Shown in pieces: positions 36,501 to 48,429 of a stretch of 64,000 bases of DNA. Source of the stretch: Candidatus Fredericiella danica (lineage in GTDB: Bacteria; Chloroflexota; Anaerolineae; Caldilineales; Caldilineaceae); assembly GCA_016713335.1 (NCBI GenBank), contig JADJPH010000031.1, forward strand, positions 24,658 to 88,657, read 5' to 3'. Made by a program: the position numbers and the translations under genes. Within the stretch, counting starts at the first letter, position 1; the number at the start of each line of letters is the position of its first letter. The notes beneath the pieces are model-generated. The model was not told where the DNA came from, did not search any database, and worked only from the letters and a program-made list of their open reading frames with translations.

Positions 36501-39500
36501 CCGCCGCGCACATCCGGCTTGCTGGCGATCACTTTGGCCCAATAGACGTTGCTGCTGCTCGCACCGGCGGCGACGCAGTAGGACTGGAGTGTGCGGTTCA
36601 TCAGATCTTGAACCGTGTTTTGCGCCATCGCCGCGGGGTAGATTTGGAATTGATCCAGGGTGGCGAGGAGCGGCAGCGTATCGGTGCGACTCTTCCCGAT
36701 CCGGAAATCATTGACGGCGTCGTGCGTGACATCGGCGGACGCATTGAATCCGAAGACCAGGTTGCCGTCCACATACGCGTCGAGGCGTCCGCTCGCCTTG
36801 CTGTGGCTGACGGCCACAAAGTGCCACTGGCCATCGTCGTAGCGCGTCGCAGTCTGATAGTTGATGCCTGGATACCGGAGGACGAGTGCGCCGTTGGTCA
36901 GCATGATCCGGAAGCCGTTTGCAGCGGGCCAACCGCCATCCACCAGCATCTGCTGTGTGTTGGAGGTGGGCGCCTTGTACCAGAAGGTGATGGTGTGGTC
37001 GTCTTTGGCCGTGTTATTCAGCGTCAGGCCGTCGTCCACGCCGTCGAACTTGACGGCATAGTCGGACTGCGGGGCATTCGGAGCGCCGACGAAACCGGCA
37101 GCCGGGCACGAGGCGCCGGTGCAGATCGCGTTGTTGCCCCAGCCAGAGGCATCCACAAAGGTGGTGGCGCCGGGCAGATCTTCCAGATGCAGATCGACCA
37201 CGGGTTGGCTTTGCGGCGCAGGGCAAGCCAGGCTGTTATCGTTTGCCGCGATGAAGAAGCCTGTGGCAGGGTTAAAGGTCAGGTCGCCGTTGCTGTCCAG
37301 CGGTAGGAAGACATGGCGCTGGCTGGCGTTGTCATCCTGATAGCTGAATAGCCAGCCGCGATAGCCGGGGTGCCAGACGACCTGAGGCGAACGTGCCTTG
37401 GGATACTGCGGCAGGATGATGTACTTGGCCGTGATCAACGTGTCGCCCTGATAGAGAACCCCCACGGCGTTTTTGCCAAAGTCGGAATAGACCACGATGG
37501 TCCGGTTCGTGATCGGATCATAGGCGATGCTGGGACCATAGTTGGCGCCGACATTGGCGAGCGCCTGGGTGGCGATGGTTGTGGGCGCCCCGATCGAGGA
37601 GCCGTCTGCGGTGACATCGGCCTGACGGATATTGCCCGTCCGGCGATCCTGCCAGACGACGCGATATTTGTCGCCGATCCAGGCCGCCGCCATGGAGAAG
37701 TTGCTGACTCCGTTCTCGCTGGGCAAGATGCTCCCGGCGTCGCGATAGCTCTTGTTGAGCGCGTTGCCGTCTCTGTCAAATGCCTGCACGGCAATCTGTG
37801 GATTGCTGGGCGTCGCACCGGATGAACTTCGCGAGTAGGATTCGTAGGCCACCAGAAAGCCGTTGCCGTTGCTGGCGACAGTGGGTCCCAGGTTACCGTT
37901 ATCATAGCTTGTCGGCACGGGCGAACTGGGGAACGTGATGGCGCGTTTGACGGCGCCGTCCGGTCCAAGCAGCGCACCGGCGACCACAAAGCCATCCCTC
38001 AGCGGGACGGTCGTGTTGACTTCGATCGTGTGCCCGGCGCCGGTGAAGGTGCGCACACCGTTCTGTGGGAAGAACTGATCGACAAGTTGTGACTGCACCA
38101 ACTCGTTGAAGCCGTTGTCTACATCGTAGACCTTGAGCGTCGCGCTGCCGTTGCAGTATGTCACGTCGATGGGGAAGCCGTTTGCATTGGGGCCGCGTAG
38201 CTGGCCACCGACCATCGACGTTCCACCGGCGGTATTCCAACTCCAGATGGTGCTTTCGCTGCCACCACTGGGCGTCAGGGTGATGATCGGTTCAATGCCG
38301 GCTGAGGCATCGGCATCGGCGCCGGCGGTCACCACCTTGAGCGAGTTGAAGGTGATCGTGTTGCAAAAGCGCATCTGGCTCCATACGGCCAGCGTGTCGC
38401 CATTCCCGTTGGTCGCAACGCTCGGGGCGGCGTTGCTCATGAACGCGGTGGTGTTTGCCGAGTCATTCTCGATGGCACGCATGGCCCCATCCGGCAGCGA
38501 GTAATCCAGGATGTCGCCGCGACCAATCGACCCAAGGCTGTCGAAGGCCAGGGTTGCGATCTGGTAGCTGTCCTGGCGGTCGGGCCGGCTGGCGGTCACG
38601 TCGGTGTAGTACGGCAGCGCAGGCGCACCGATGCCGCCCAGCGCCGGTTGGGTGGTGATCGGCGCAAAGCCCCAACTGGCGGGACCCGTATCCTGCAGGC
38701 GTGTGCTGGCGGTGCTGGCAAGGTAGGTTTCCTGCGTGCCGATGCCGCCGGCGACAGTCAGACTCACCGGCACGGTGACCGACTGCACCACGCTGAAGGC
38801 CAGCGGATTGAACGTCAACGCCAGTGGATTGCGCTCACCGCCCAGAATGGCGGGTGCATTGACCGTCAACACGCCCGGCGCCATCGCCGCGTTGGCGATC
38901 ACCGTGCTGGTATAGCGGATTGTCTGGCCTGGTGCAAAGTAGTTGCCCAGAATGCCGGTGTCCACGAGCAGCGCCAGCGGTGGCGTGTTATAAACAGCGG
39001 GATGATAGGGCTGGTTCTCGCTATCCACGCGGTTGGCGGGGTTGGCATCCAGCGCCAGTTGGCGTTCGGTCTGGTCGGTGAGACCGTCGTTGTCGCTGTC
39101 CGCACTGAGTGGATCGGACGAGACATGCACCGTGAAGGGCGCAATCGCGTTGATCACCACATCCCAGCCGCCCTCCCATAAGGTCGTCGGCAAACCCGTG
39201 CCGGGATCGATCTTGAGGTGAGCGACCTCTTGACCGTCGGTCAACCCATCGTTGTCGGAATCCGCGAGATTGGGGTTGCTGCCGATACGCAGTTCCTGGG
39301 GGTCGGGGAGACCGTCGTTGTCCGTGTCACGCAAAACGGGAGAAATGGTGCGGCCGCCGGCTTGTTGGTTGAGTTCATAGGCATCGGTGAGCCCGTCGCC
39401 GTCGCTATCAGGGGTGGCGTCATTGGGGTCCAGCCCTTTGTAGGCAGTAGAGCGCAGCCCGTCGCCGTCTGCATCGGCCAGCGAACGGAAGCGCGCGTCC

Positions 39501-42500
39501 CACAGCTGGCCCAAACCGCCATCCCCCTTACTGCCCAGGGCGAGGAAGCCGGCGAGGGTCGGTGGTAGGACATCGTAATAGAGTGAGTCGATGGGCATGT
39601 GGTTGTCGCCCTTGAAGCTGCGCATATAGCACATCGGGAAAATGACCAACAACCAGCACTCGTAGGCAGGAATCGCATACCCCATGTTGAGCATCAGCGG
39701 GACGTGCCGGTCGAGACCTGTGGACATCGGTAGATTGCGCAGCGCAGGAGGACCTTCCGCAATTTGTCCACGGTACATGGGGGAGACAAGATAGGTGTGA
39801 TCCTTCTTTACATCTTTCCAACTGCCGGTCATCGAATCGAGATCCACCGACGGCACCTCGTTGACGCCGTTGGTCAAGGAATAGCGGAACGCGCTGCGCT
39901 TGAGATTGTCCTCGGAGAAGAAAAACATATAGGGGTAGATCAAGACGCCGTTGTTGGGGTCTGGGTCTTTGTGCACGGCGGTCGTCGTAACAGCCATGGT
40001 CACCGTGATGGGGTTACCGCCGACAAAGCCTTTCGACGGATTGGCCAACGTGACATCCGGCGCGCCTGCCAACATCAGTTCTCGGTGTTCCAGGTCGATC
40101 ATGAGATCGTAGCTGTAGAGCAGCTTGGCCAGGTATTTGGTGATCGTACCGCCGATCGTGAAGCACGACCCTTCCTGGCCGGGGACGTTCTGTAGATCTT
40201 TCACCCCTAATTCGCAGATGAGGTTGAGCAGGAAGTCGATAACCCCGATGATGGCGGATAGGATCATGCCCACAGGGTTGAGCGCCAACACGGCAAAGAG
40301 GATGGTGACGACGGTGGCAGCCACCGCCTCCATCGCCAGCCGATTCAACTGCGGGCTGCCCGCCTTTAACCCACCTTCGATGGCGCCGTAGATGAAAAAG
40401 CCCCAGGTGACGCCGATGCTGATCACGGCCCCTACCGCGCCCCCGATCTTCATCGAGCGGTTGAGTGTTGCTATGCCGTTGAATAGTTTCGCTATCCCCG
40501 CAAGCGATGTCGCGTACGACTTGATGAGCATCACCGCAGGCATGATCACTGTGATACCCAAACTAAGGGCGAAAGCGAGACTGCCCAGCACACCCCGCGC
40601 TTCCAACGGTATCTGTGGGATGTAAGAGAGGACTTGCAGAGCTACCTGAAACACCGAGAGTGCCGCGCTGGCAATCTGAAGACGGAAGCTCGTCAGTTGT
40701 AGCTGCGCCTTGTTAAGGGCTTTCTGAGCACCCTTGATATTAGCGGCGTAACGGCTCTGTGCGTAGCTTGATGCATAGTTCCTCTTCGTAGCGTTTGTCA
40801 GCGCGGTTTCCGCAAGTTTGACTGCTTTGCGTATCTCGGCGCCCCAGGTTAGGACACTTCCGGCGTGACCCGGTGGAAAGAGAAAGGTAAAGTGCATACC
40901 GGCCAACACAGGCACGGTGGCGAGACCGCGCAAGCCGCCGCGCACGACATCGGCCGTCTCGGTCTGGGTCGGCAGGGGCAGGAGGGTCGGAGGTACGACA
41001 ATGCCCATCTGCACGGTGGAATAGAACCCACCCCTCAAACTCGTGTAGTACATCTGGGCGAACTGGATGCGTCCGCCCATCCAATCGGGCGATAGATCTT
41101 CGGGCAGTACTGGTAGGGCAGCGTAGCGATTGTCAAGCTCGGTCCAATAGGTTTCATCATCACAAGGCGTGAGGGTGACCGGACCAGTGGCAGGTGCGCA
41201 GTAGCCCAGCCATTTGACGCCGGCGACGGTGTCAACGGTTTGCGCCGGACTACCGCCGGCCGGGGCCATGTCAATCGTGAGATTCGTGCCGTTTTGCGTG
41301 ACATAGCCGCCGCCGGCAACGGCCAGACTCAGGGTCAGCTGGCGTATGCGCTGTTCCTGGGCAAAGAGCAGGAGCGGTTTGATCTGCCGGTCGCCCTCGA
41401 CCACCGGTTTGAAGACGTTGTTCAGGATCTTGCCGGTCTCGGTCATGGCCGTGGTGGCGATCGCCTGATCCATCGTTGGATACGAGTTGGTGACCACCTG
41501 CAAGATGTTGGGCACGCCCATGCGCTGGTCGTCAGTTGGGTTATTGTCTCGATCAAAGCGGGTGGTAAAATCCGCAAGTTTGAGATCGCGTTGCTCATCG
41601 TTGTCGGCGTCATGGGCGGTGGTGAACTGCTGTTCCAGCACATGGGAGAGCGCCCAGATGGCGCCGTCGTCTTTCTTGTTATCGTCCACGGCGGGGTCTT
41701 CGTAGAAGATCGCCATGTCCGCGCCGTGCTCCTCGCGCACATTCATCCCGGTCAGCGTCCAGTCGCTGTAGTAGCTCTGGATCATCTGCGGCACGTTGTT
41801 GCGATAGCCGTCGGCCTGGCAGTCGGCGGAGGTGTCGGCCGTCCGATCGCACGGCTGATCGACGAGCGTCTGCACCACCCACACCAGGCGCACCTGATGC
41901 GGGCTTGGCCAACTGCCGCTGGGTAGATAGCGCATCTGGGCCGAGACGCGACCCGCTGACCGGTCTTCTTTCGTCGGTGACGAGACTGAGCGGGATATAG
42001 GCCACCTTGTTCTGACCGCCGGCGTCCACATTGTTCACCGTAATATTGAACGGGGTCAGGTCGCTTTGCGGCGGCAGGTTTGCGCTGTTCGCCGGGATGC
42101 GGATCTCCAACATGGGGACGACTTTCATGTCGCCGTTGGCTTCGTTGGCATCGCCCACGCGGCCGGCAGCGGCGGCGACATCGGCATAGGTCTTGTTGTC
42201 GACGTCGCGCACCTGGCCTTTATCATCCTGCGGCCAATCCAGCACGTTGTAGGCAAACCAAAGTTGTTTATCATCCTTGGGGCGAACTTGAAATTCGACA
42301 AAGGCCGGTGTGCCGGCAGTGAGATTCTTGAGTGTCAATTGAAGGGGGGTAGTTTCGCTGTAGTTGACCGCACCCCTGGCGAAAGGCGCCAGATCCTTGC
42401 TGTCCGGTACACCGTCGCCGTCGTTGTCTTCGTCGAAGAGATCAGGAAGTCCGTCGCCGTCGGTGTCCAGCGGCGTGGTGCGTGGGCTGCCATTGTCATT

Positions 42501-42815
42501 CAGACCCCATTCCGCCCCGTCAATCTGACCGTCGCCGTTGCTATCGGTGACGTTGGGGTCGGTGTACCACTGTTGCCCGCCGAATAAGAAGCCTTTGATT
42601 TCCACATTGTCGTTGAGCCCGTCACTGTCGGTGTCGGAAAATACGCCGCTGGTGCCGATGCGGATTTCGGCAAAGTCGGTCAAGGTGTCGCCGTCGGTAT
42701 CCTTGCCGTCGTCGACCGCCTGGACGGCGAAATCAGCCTGCGCAGGAGCTGCTTGAACGCCGGATAGTTGGGCCGGTGGGGCGGCAGCGTTCGTCGACGT
42801 GCTCACATTCGTCAC
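33554..42815 (-). CDS. giant multidomain surface-type protein (TSP3 repeats, LamG, Ig-like/cadherin-like modules), one frameshift
   Basis: About 3,087 residues after one correction near 41975. From the N-terminus: calcium-binding thrombospondin type 3 repeats (about 35-140, DTDSDGLNDN, DTDGDGLPDLFDEDNDGDG); an unknown region; a hydrophobic block of several helices (about 710-870); a second TSP3 group (about 1110-1260); beta-propeller-like repeats; a LamG-type domain (about 1920-2060, YAVKFDGVDDG, DDGQWHFVAVSH); several Ig-like modules (SDTDSIVGIDKLEIAF, DNVGNIGDLSAP); two copies of an SFVFTGSASAAVFECQLDG module; and a cadherin-like module (PPAHGVLTGL, DYAGVDSFTF). The C-terminus has SIYMPSLMR and, at the very end, SMYLPSLGK, resembling the YLP tail common on exported Chloroflexota proteins. 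The start is GTG overlapping the stop of the upstream gene. No signal peptide is seen at this start. Probably an adhesin or matrix protein; function not shown. Confidence 0.85.
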
Positions 42816-43970
42816 TTCTGATTGTGGGCAGCGGCTTCCATCGGGTTGAGATGGGGGTTGAAGTTCACCGTGCCCAGGACCGCGCGAACGTCGCGGATCT
42901 GATCCGCTTTTGCCTGGCTTTCCTTTTGGCTGGCGGCTTTGGCAGCTTGCGCATCGTAAAACCGCACGTTCGTCTGCGTCGTCAAGATGGGACCAATGAT
43001 CTCGGCGAAGATGATGAAAACGGCAACGGAAACCTGCAACGCACGTGTGCGGCGAAAGTAAATCAGCAGGACGCCGGCAGCCAGAACCGGCAGGATGATC
43101 AGAAATGGCGTGAAAGTGCTGGCGAATTGGGACATGAGGGCCGGGCTGAGCCAGGCGGCAATTCCTGTGGCCGGTTGGGCCGCAATCAGCGCCGCACTGC
43201 CGAATTTTGAGAAATCAATGACGATTTGCGCCTGCACCTGCTCGTCGTTCTGTGGGGGAATTGGAGTGTCAGAATCTGGCGGAGTGGCAGACCATTTGTC
43301 CCGACCCAGAGTTCGCCGGACCCGACCATATCGCTAAAGTAGACCGGCACCTCAGTGGATACCGGCGGGCAGTTCACCACGGCGCGCAACGCCGCCTCCA
43401 TTTGCTTGTGCATGTAGACGGCAAAGCGCGGACTGTCGATCTGGAAGGTGTAGCGTGTAAAGTCAATACCGCCGCGGCTTTCACTCGGCTGCGCTACGAC
43501 GTCTTTCACGGCCGCCAGGTAGCTCATGAAGTCGCCCTGTGGCGCCATGGCGCCTGTAAAGTCGTCGACCGCTTCCCATTCCCCTGCGCCCTGGCGGGTG
43601 TAGGTCTTGCCATCCTCGATGCGAACGCTGACGCCGCTATCGGTCTGGAGTACACTCCCGCCCTCAGACCAGAGCGTGAACGCCATCTGCTGTGCCTGCA
43701 GATCGTTCTGCCCGTCCATGTGGAGTTGATCGGTGCGGCTGGTGCGGCCGACGTTTTCGAGCGTGGCCATGGGCAGCGTCACCTGGGTGATGTCGCCTGT
43801 GAAGCGATAATTGCCGGCGGCGCGGGCGCGCATCCAGGCGCCGGTCACTGGATCGGGGCAGCGGCCTGGGTCCATACCGGAAAAAATGTCACACCGATCA
43901 CGACGCCGAGCACGAGGAGCATGCCGGCAATCAGCAATTTTGGACGACGGGAGAAACGTTGATTCATCAT
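42812..43970 (-). CDS. membrane-anchored protein upstream of the giant gene, two frameshifts
   Basis: About 385 residues after corrections near 43860 (C-run) and 43255. The start ATG 43970 opens MMNQRFSRRPKLLIAGMLLV followed by LGVVIGVTFFPVW, a signal anchor. The middle is a beta-rich domain (NYRFTGDITQVTLPMATLEN, QQMAFTLWSEGGSVLQTDSG, FTRYTFQIDSPRFAVYMHKQ), similar in style to lipoprotein-carrier or sensor folds. The C-terminal part has two helices (LIILPVLAAGVLLIYFRR, VSVAVFIIFAEIIGPIL). Its stop overlaps the giant gene's GTG. Because a single base would fuse the two, they may be one polypeptide; this would give the giant protein its missing export signal. Confidence 0.65.
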
Positions 43971-44174
43971 TTGGATTGGCCTGCCTGGTGCAATCAATAA
44001 CCGACTCTGCGAAAATAATCTCTATTGCTCCCGGCGGTGTACGCCGAAGCAAAAAAAGAGTATAGAGGGTAACTGGTGCACTGCCACCTGTCAATCTCCT
44101 GAAAAATGTTGGGATTTCGTAAAGATGGGGTTTCGATTATCTTCCGGTCGTCCCGGGGGTGGACGTCGGCCTGG

Positions 44175-45096
44175 TCAATCTGATGTGGCGGCGTGCCCCC
44201 AAAGATCGTCGGCAAGTTGGGTGATCTCATCGCGCATCACAAGTTTCGCCAGCCACGCGGGCGGGATCCCCTCCACGCCATAGTAGGCGCCGGCAACCTG
44301 GCCGCACACGGCCGCGGTGGTCTGCGTCCCAGCCTAAATTGGCAACCTTCAAGATCGCAGAACGATAGTCGTCCGTCGTCAAAAATGCCCACAGCGCCGC
44401 TTCGAGCGTGTCGACCACGTACCCTTTGCCGGTAATTTCGGGGGGCTGCTTCTGCCGATAAGCGCCATCCGCGATCGCCTGAATCTCAGGCCGATACTTC
44501 GGCGCCATGCCACTGGGAAAATGCGGGCCGAAAAGGATCTCCTCTTTGCTCTGTCCTGCCAATGCCTTGAGCAGGATCGCCGCAAACAACTGCGTGCATT
44601 GCAGCGCCTGCGGCGCAGCATGCGTCACACGGGCGCTGTCGACAGCGTAGCGCAGCGCCTCCTCCGTCTTCCCAAAGTAAAACATGGGCACGGGCGCCAG
44701 CCGCATGATCGAGCCGTTGCCTGCGGTGTTGGTCTCTGTGCTGCCGCTTAATGGCTCCCCGGTGCGCCGCCAGTGCTGCAGCGCGGCGCTGGTGGTGTTC
44801 CCAATGTCAAAGCAGCGCCCGGTGCTGCTCAGGTAACCCTCCTGAGACCAGCGCCAATACCGTTCCATCTGGTCGTTTGCGTTGAAACCATTGCAGGTGA
44901 ACAGGCTTGTCGCCAGGCAGAGCGCCATCGACGTGTCGTCAGTCCAGGCGCCGGTCGGCAGATGGAACGGACCGCCGCCAACCATATCGGTGAGTGGGGC
45001 GAAGGTGCCAGGTGGCTTAAATTCGACCGTGGTTCCTACGGCGTCACCAACCGCCAGCCCCAGCAAGCAGCCACGAAATCGTGAATGAATATCCAT
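44175..45096 (-). CDS. ADP-ribosylglycohydrolase (DraG-type), C-terminal frameshift
   Basis: About 307 residues. It removes ADP-ribose from proteins or small molecules using two Mg2+ ions. Visible: RFRGCLLGLAVGDAVGTTVE, WTDDTSMALCLATSL (metal ligands), ETNTAGNGSIMRLAPVP, TLEAALWAFL, and near the end NLGWDADTTAAVCGQVAGAY (metal ligands) once the frame break near 44325 is corrected. The corrected gene ends at 44175 with QLADDLWGHAATSD. The full catalytic set is present, so probably active. Confidence 0.9.
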
Positions 45097-45132
45097 GTGT
45101 CAGAGTCCTTATCGTTGATGTATAGGGGTTCC

Positions 45133-45170
45133 AAATTAAAAGCTGGGGCAGTCACTATGACCGCCCCAGC
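45133..45170 (-). terminator. rho-independent terminator after the Trm112-like gene
   Basis: On the minus strand GCTGGGGC and GCCCCAGC form an 8-bp stem (45142-45170), followed by TTTTAATTT. It lies 92 bases after the Trm112-like stop and 36 bases before the glycohydrolase start, so the two minus-strand genes are separate transcripts. Confidence 0.8.
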
Positions 45171-45261
45171 CCCATGTCGTATCCAAACGCGGCGCCACAT
45201 CACGCTACGCTGGCAATGCCATTTTCTGCTTGCGCTCCTTCGTCAGAGCGAAGCCAACTGG

Positions 45262-45615
45262 CTATGCAACTACGGCCACGAAGTTCGGGTCGCGATACTT
45301 CCGGCCCTCTTCGATCAGCATGACCGGGATCCCATTGCGGATCGGGTACTTGTAGCCGTTGCGCGGATTGAGCAGGTACTTGCCGTCATCCACCAGTTGC
45401 AGCGGACCCTTGTCTTCAGGGCAGACGAGAATTTTTAGCAACTCGTCGCTGATCTTGCCACCCAACGGGGCATCGTCGAGCGACTTGATCGGCTGGGTGG
45501 GCAACACGCCGCTGCGGGCCGCTGGGCTGTCACTCGGCGCCAGGAAGCGCTTCAGTGCGTATGCGACACCGGCCAGGATCGTCAACACAAAAAGAACTTG
45601 GAAAACTCGTTTCAT
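45262..45615 (-). CDS. membrane-tethered Trm112/UPF0434-like protein
   Basis: 117 residues. An N-terminal membrane helix (VFQVLFVLTILAGVAYAL) is followed by a linker and a Trm112p-like domain (ELLKILVCPEDKGPLQLVDD, KYLLNPRNGYKYPIRNGIPV, MLIEEGRKY). In the usual UPF0434 proteins this domain has a Cys-x2-Cys; here only one Cys remains (VCPEDKG). Trm112 domains activate methyltransferases. An anchored version suggests a membrane-associated partner, which is not visible nearby. Confidence 0.8.
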   Translation of the reverse strand: MKRVFQVLFVLTILAGVAYALKRFLAPSDSPAARSGVLPTQPIKSLDDAPLGGKISDELLKILVCPEDKGPLQLVDDGKYLLNPRNGYKYPIRNGIPVMLIEEGRKYRDPNFVAVVA

Positions 45616-45701
45616 ATCTGCGCTCCAGAAGTTCGCAACAATTGACGGGAGATCGATACACTTTTTGCCATCTTAGCATAGAAATGGACGTCAAGCCAAT
45701 T

Positions 45702-45948
45702 CTATCGAAGAATACCAACTCGCTTACAACATGGATGCTCAAAGACCGATGCACTATGCGGCGTTGACCAGTTCTGCCGTGAGGTCCTGACCCGGCCAGT
45801 GGGCGCGTTCATGCAGGCCGCGCCGCCATTCCGGACAATCCGTTACATCATAGACCACCCCTTCGAAACTGATGTACATGCGGTAGCTGCGCTCGCCAGT
45901 GTAGCGCCGTAATTCCTGTTCGCTGAAGGTGGGTTCTGTTCCCTCCAC
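45702..45948 (-). CDS. cytochrome-b5-like heme/steroid-binding domain protein, probable frameshift
   Basis: About 81 residues after correction. FSEQELRRYTGERSYRMYIS, FEGVVYDVTDCPEWRRGLHE, and HWPGQDLTAELVNAA follow the pattern of small prokaryotic cytochrome-b5-like proteins. The uncorrected frame stops at 45754. Shifting one base near 45765 gives HSASVFEHPCCKRVGILR, which fits the family end, with a stop at 45702. It is divergent from the YfhO gene to its right. Confidence 0.7.
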
Positions 45949-46026
45949 GTGATTTGTCCTCCTCTCTCCCTCATGTTATTGTCAATTGGTTACTGGCTGC
46001 CGTCAACCACTTCAAGTGCGCCTGAT

Positions 46027-48423
46027 ATGAATCCAACGATCCTGATCGTCGCTGCTGGTTTGTGGGGACTGGCGCTGTTGGCCACGTTCCTCTGGTCGCG
46101 CCGCCACCCTGCCGCATCACCTTATTGGCGTGACCTTTTGAGCGGTGGCGTGCTGTTCTTGCTGATGCTTGGCTTCTTCTGGCGCACGCTCAGCGGCGAC
46201 GTGTTCCAACCGGCCGACGGCGGCGACCTGGTCAGCTTTCTCTTCCCGACCTACCGCTTTGCCGCCGCGCAACTGGCGCAGGGACAACTCCCCCTTTGGA
46301 ATCCCACCCTCTATGGCGGGGCCCCGTTTATCGGCGACATCCAGGCCGGTTTTCTCTACCTGCCCAACCTGCTGCTCTTTTTGACCAACCCGGCGTTCGC
46401 CTATCCCACCCTGCAGTGGCTCTCCGCCCTGCATCTATTTTGGGCCGGGCTCGGCATGTACGCCCTGCTGCGTACACTACGTTGGGAAAACGTTCCGGTT
46501 GCGCGGCTCGCCGCACTCTTTGGCGCCGTGGCGTTCATGTTCAGTGATCCGCTGCTGCTCCATTTCGGCAACTACAACCTGATCGCCGTGTTGAGTTGGC
46601 TGCCCTGGGTGATGGCGGCGTACGTGTGGGCGCTGGAGAGCGGCGATCTCCGGCTGGCCGCGCTGGCAGGTCTCTTGTTTGCGGTCAGTGTCTATGCCGG
46701 TCATGCCCAGAGCACCATTTACATTGGGCTGGCGCTGGTGGTCTACACCGCAGGCTGGTGGGCCAGTATCGTTGCGCTGCGTCGCCGCACACCGGATGCG
46801 CCCAAAGGGGGCGGCGTGCAGTGGGCCTACACCGGCCGCCCGGTGCTGGTCTTTTCCGTCACCGTTGCGTTGGCCGTGCTGTTGGCTGCGCCGGTGCTGC
46901 TGCCCGCGCTGGAATTGGCCCAGCATTCGGTGCGCAGCGAGTTCACCTATCAGGATGCCACTGCGTATTCGCTCGATCCCGCACAGGCGCTCGTCGGGCT
47001 GCTGACGCCGGGCTTCTTTGGTCGCGGCCCTGCCCTTCACTGGAGCCTGTGGCAGCGCGTCGAACTGCCGTATCTGGGGATTGCGGCGCTGATCATGGCC
47101 CTTGCCGCGCCCTTCCTGGCGCCGGTGGCGGTGCGCCGCCGGCTGTGGCCGTGGCTCGGTATGGCGGTCTTTGGCCTGGTGGTTGCGTTGGGCGTGTATG
47201 GCATCGTGCACGGCTGGTTGACCATGCTGCTCCCGATCTTCGACCAACTGCGCGCACCGGCGCGTGCGCTGATCCTGTGGGCGCTGGGCGCCGGCGTGCT
47301 CGCGGCATTGGGAGCCGACCAGTTGGTGCGCTCCGTGGCCAAACATGCCACCGGTAAGCGCGCCTGGCCATACGCTTTTCTGCGTTCGCCGGTGGCGCTC
47401 GCCCTGGTGGTGGGTGCGTTCATCCTGTTCGGGGTCGTGCTGCCGTTGGCGTACTATTCACTGCTCGTCACCCAGGCAGACCCCACGGCCTTTTTGCGCG
47501 CGTCGGTGGCCACCCTGGCGCTGGTCTTTGCCGCGGTGTTTTGGGCCATTACTCTTGCCGTCGCCGGTGCGTATCGCGCCCGCTGGTTTGGAGGCGTCGC
47601 CTGCCTGGTGCTGCTGACCGGTCTCCTTTATTTTGATCTAAGCGCAAACGGGGCGTACACCGATATCAGCCCAACCGATCCCGCCGCGACATTCGCGCAC
47701 CCGGAGATCATCGACTTCCTGCGCAGCGACCCCGATCTCTTCCGCATCGACACGCGCACGGAGATCGCCGATCTCTGGCAGCCGGACACAGCGGCCCTCA
47801 TCGGGCTGCAGGATATTGGCGGGGTCGCCAATCCGCTGGCGCTGCGCAGTTTTGAGGAGTATTGGCAGACGTTGGGCGGCCGTGACACGCCAGGCTATGA
47901 CCTGCTCAACGTGAAGTATGTGCTGGTGCGCGAAGGCACCCCGCTGCCCGGCAGTAAATTCGAACGTGTGCTGGGTCCCGTCGATGGCCTTGAGGTCTAT
48001 CGCAACAATGAGTTCGTCCCGCGCGCCTGGTTCGCGTCTGAAAGCGCCGATCTTGCCAACGTGGCGCCCGCAGCAGAGGCAACCGCCGCGCCGGTGACTG
48101 CGTCCGGCCCGAATGCATTCAGCGTACAACTCACTGCGCCGGCGGATGGGCTGCTGGTGCTCAGCGAGATCTGGTACCCAGGTTGGCAGGCGCACGTCAA
48201 CGGTCTGCCGGCGACCATTGAGCAGGTGGATGGACTGTTCCGGGCCGTCCGTGTGCCGGCCGGCGATGTCGATGTCGAGTTTCGCTATGCGCCGGCCACT
48301 TTCCAGTGGGGACTCTGGGCGGCAGGCGCCGGCGGGGTGTTCCTGGTGATTATTTTCTTGCTGGCAAGACGGCGCAAACGTGTCGACGGCTATCACGCCG
48401 CCGCTGACTTTTCCGCAGCATAA
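46027..48423 (+). CDS. YfhO-family membrane protein
   Basis: About 798 residues, intact. Many helices, with the family motifs DGGDLVSFLFPTYRFAAAQL, GQLPLWNPTLYGGAPFIGDI, YAGHAQSTIYIG, FDQLRAPARALILWALG, and a soluble C-terminal domain (LTAPADGLLVLSEIWYPGWQ, VNGLPATIEQVDGLFRAVRV) before a last helix. The same architecture as the protein at 2535-5423, so a paralogue. GT-C-type glycosyl transfer to envelope polymers is likely; substrate unknown. ATG 46027 is preferred because the first helix begins there; an in-frame ATG at 45949 exists. It ends 6 bases before the kinase gene. Confidence 0.85.
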   Translation: MNPTILIVAAGLWGLALLATFLWSRRHPAASPYWRDLLSGGVLFLLMLGFFWRTLSGDVFQPADGGDLVSFLFPTYRFAAAQLAQGQLPLWNPTLYGGAPFIGDIQAGFLYLPNLLLFLTNPAFAYPTLQWLSALHLFWAGLGMYALLRTLRWENVPVARLAALFGAVAFMFSDPLLLHFGNYNLIAVLSWLPWVMAAYVWALESGDLRLAALAGLLFAVSVYAGHAQSTIYIGLALVVYTAGWWASIVALRRRTPDAPKGGGVQWAYTGRPVLVFSVTVALAVLLAAPVLLPALELAQHSVRSEFTYQDATAYSLDPAQALVGLLTPGFFGRGPALHWSLWQRVELPYLGIAALIMALAAPFLAPVAVRRRLWPWLGMAVFGLVVALGVYGIVHGWLTMLLPIFDQLRAPARALILWALGAGVLAALGADQLVRSVAKHATGKRAWPYAFLRSPVALALVVGAFILFGVVLPLAYYSLLVTQADPTAFLRASVATLALVFAAVFWAITLAVAGAYRARWFGGVACLVLLTGLLYFDLSANGAYTDISPTDPAATFAHPEIIDFLRSDPDLFRIDTRTEIADLWQPDTAALIGLQDIGGVANPLALRSFEEYWQTLGGRDTPGYDLLNVKYVLVREGTPLPGSKFERVLGPVDGLEVYRNNEFVPRAWFASESADLANVAPAAEATAAPVTASGPNAFSVQLTAPADGLLVLSEIWYPGWQAHVNGLPATIEQVDGLFRAVRVPAGDVDVEFRYAPATFQWGLWAAGAGGVFLVIIFLLARRRKRVDGYHAAADFSAA

Positions 48424-48429
48424 TCCCCC

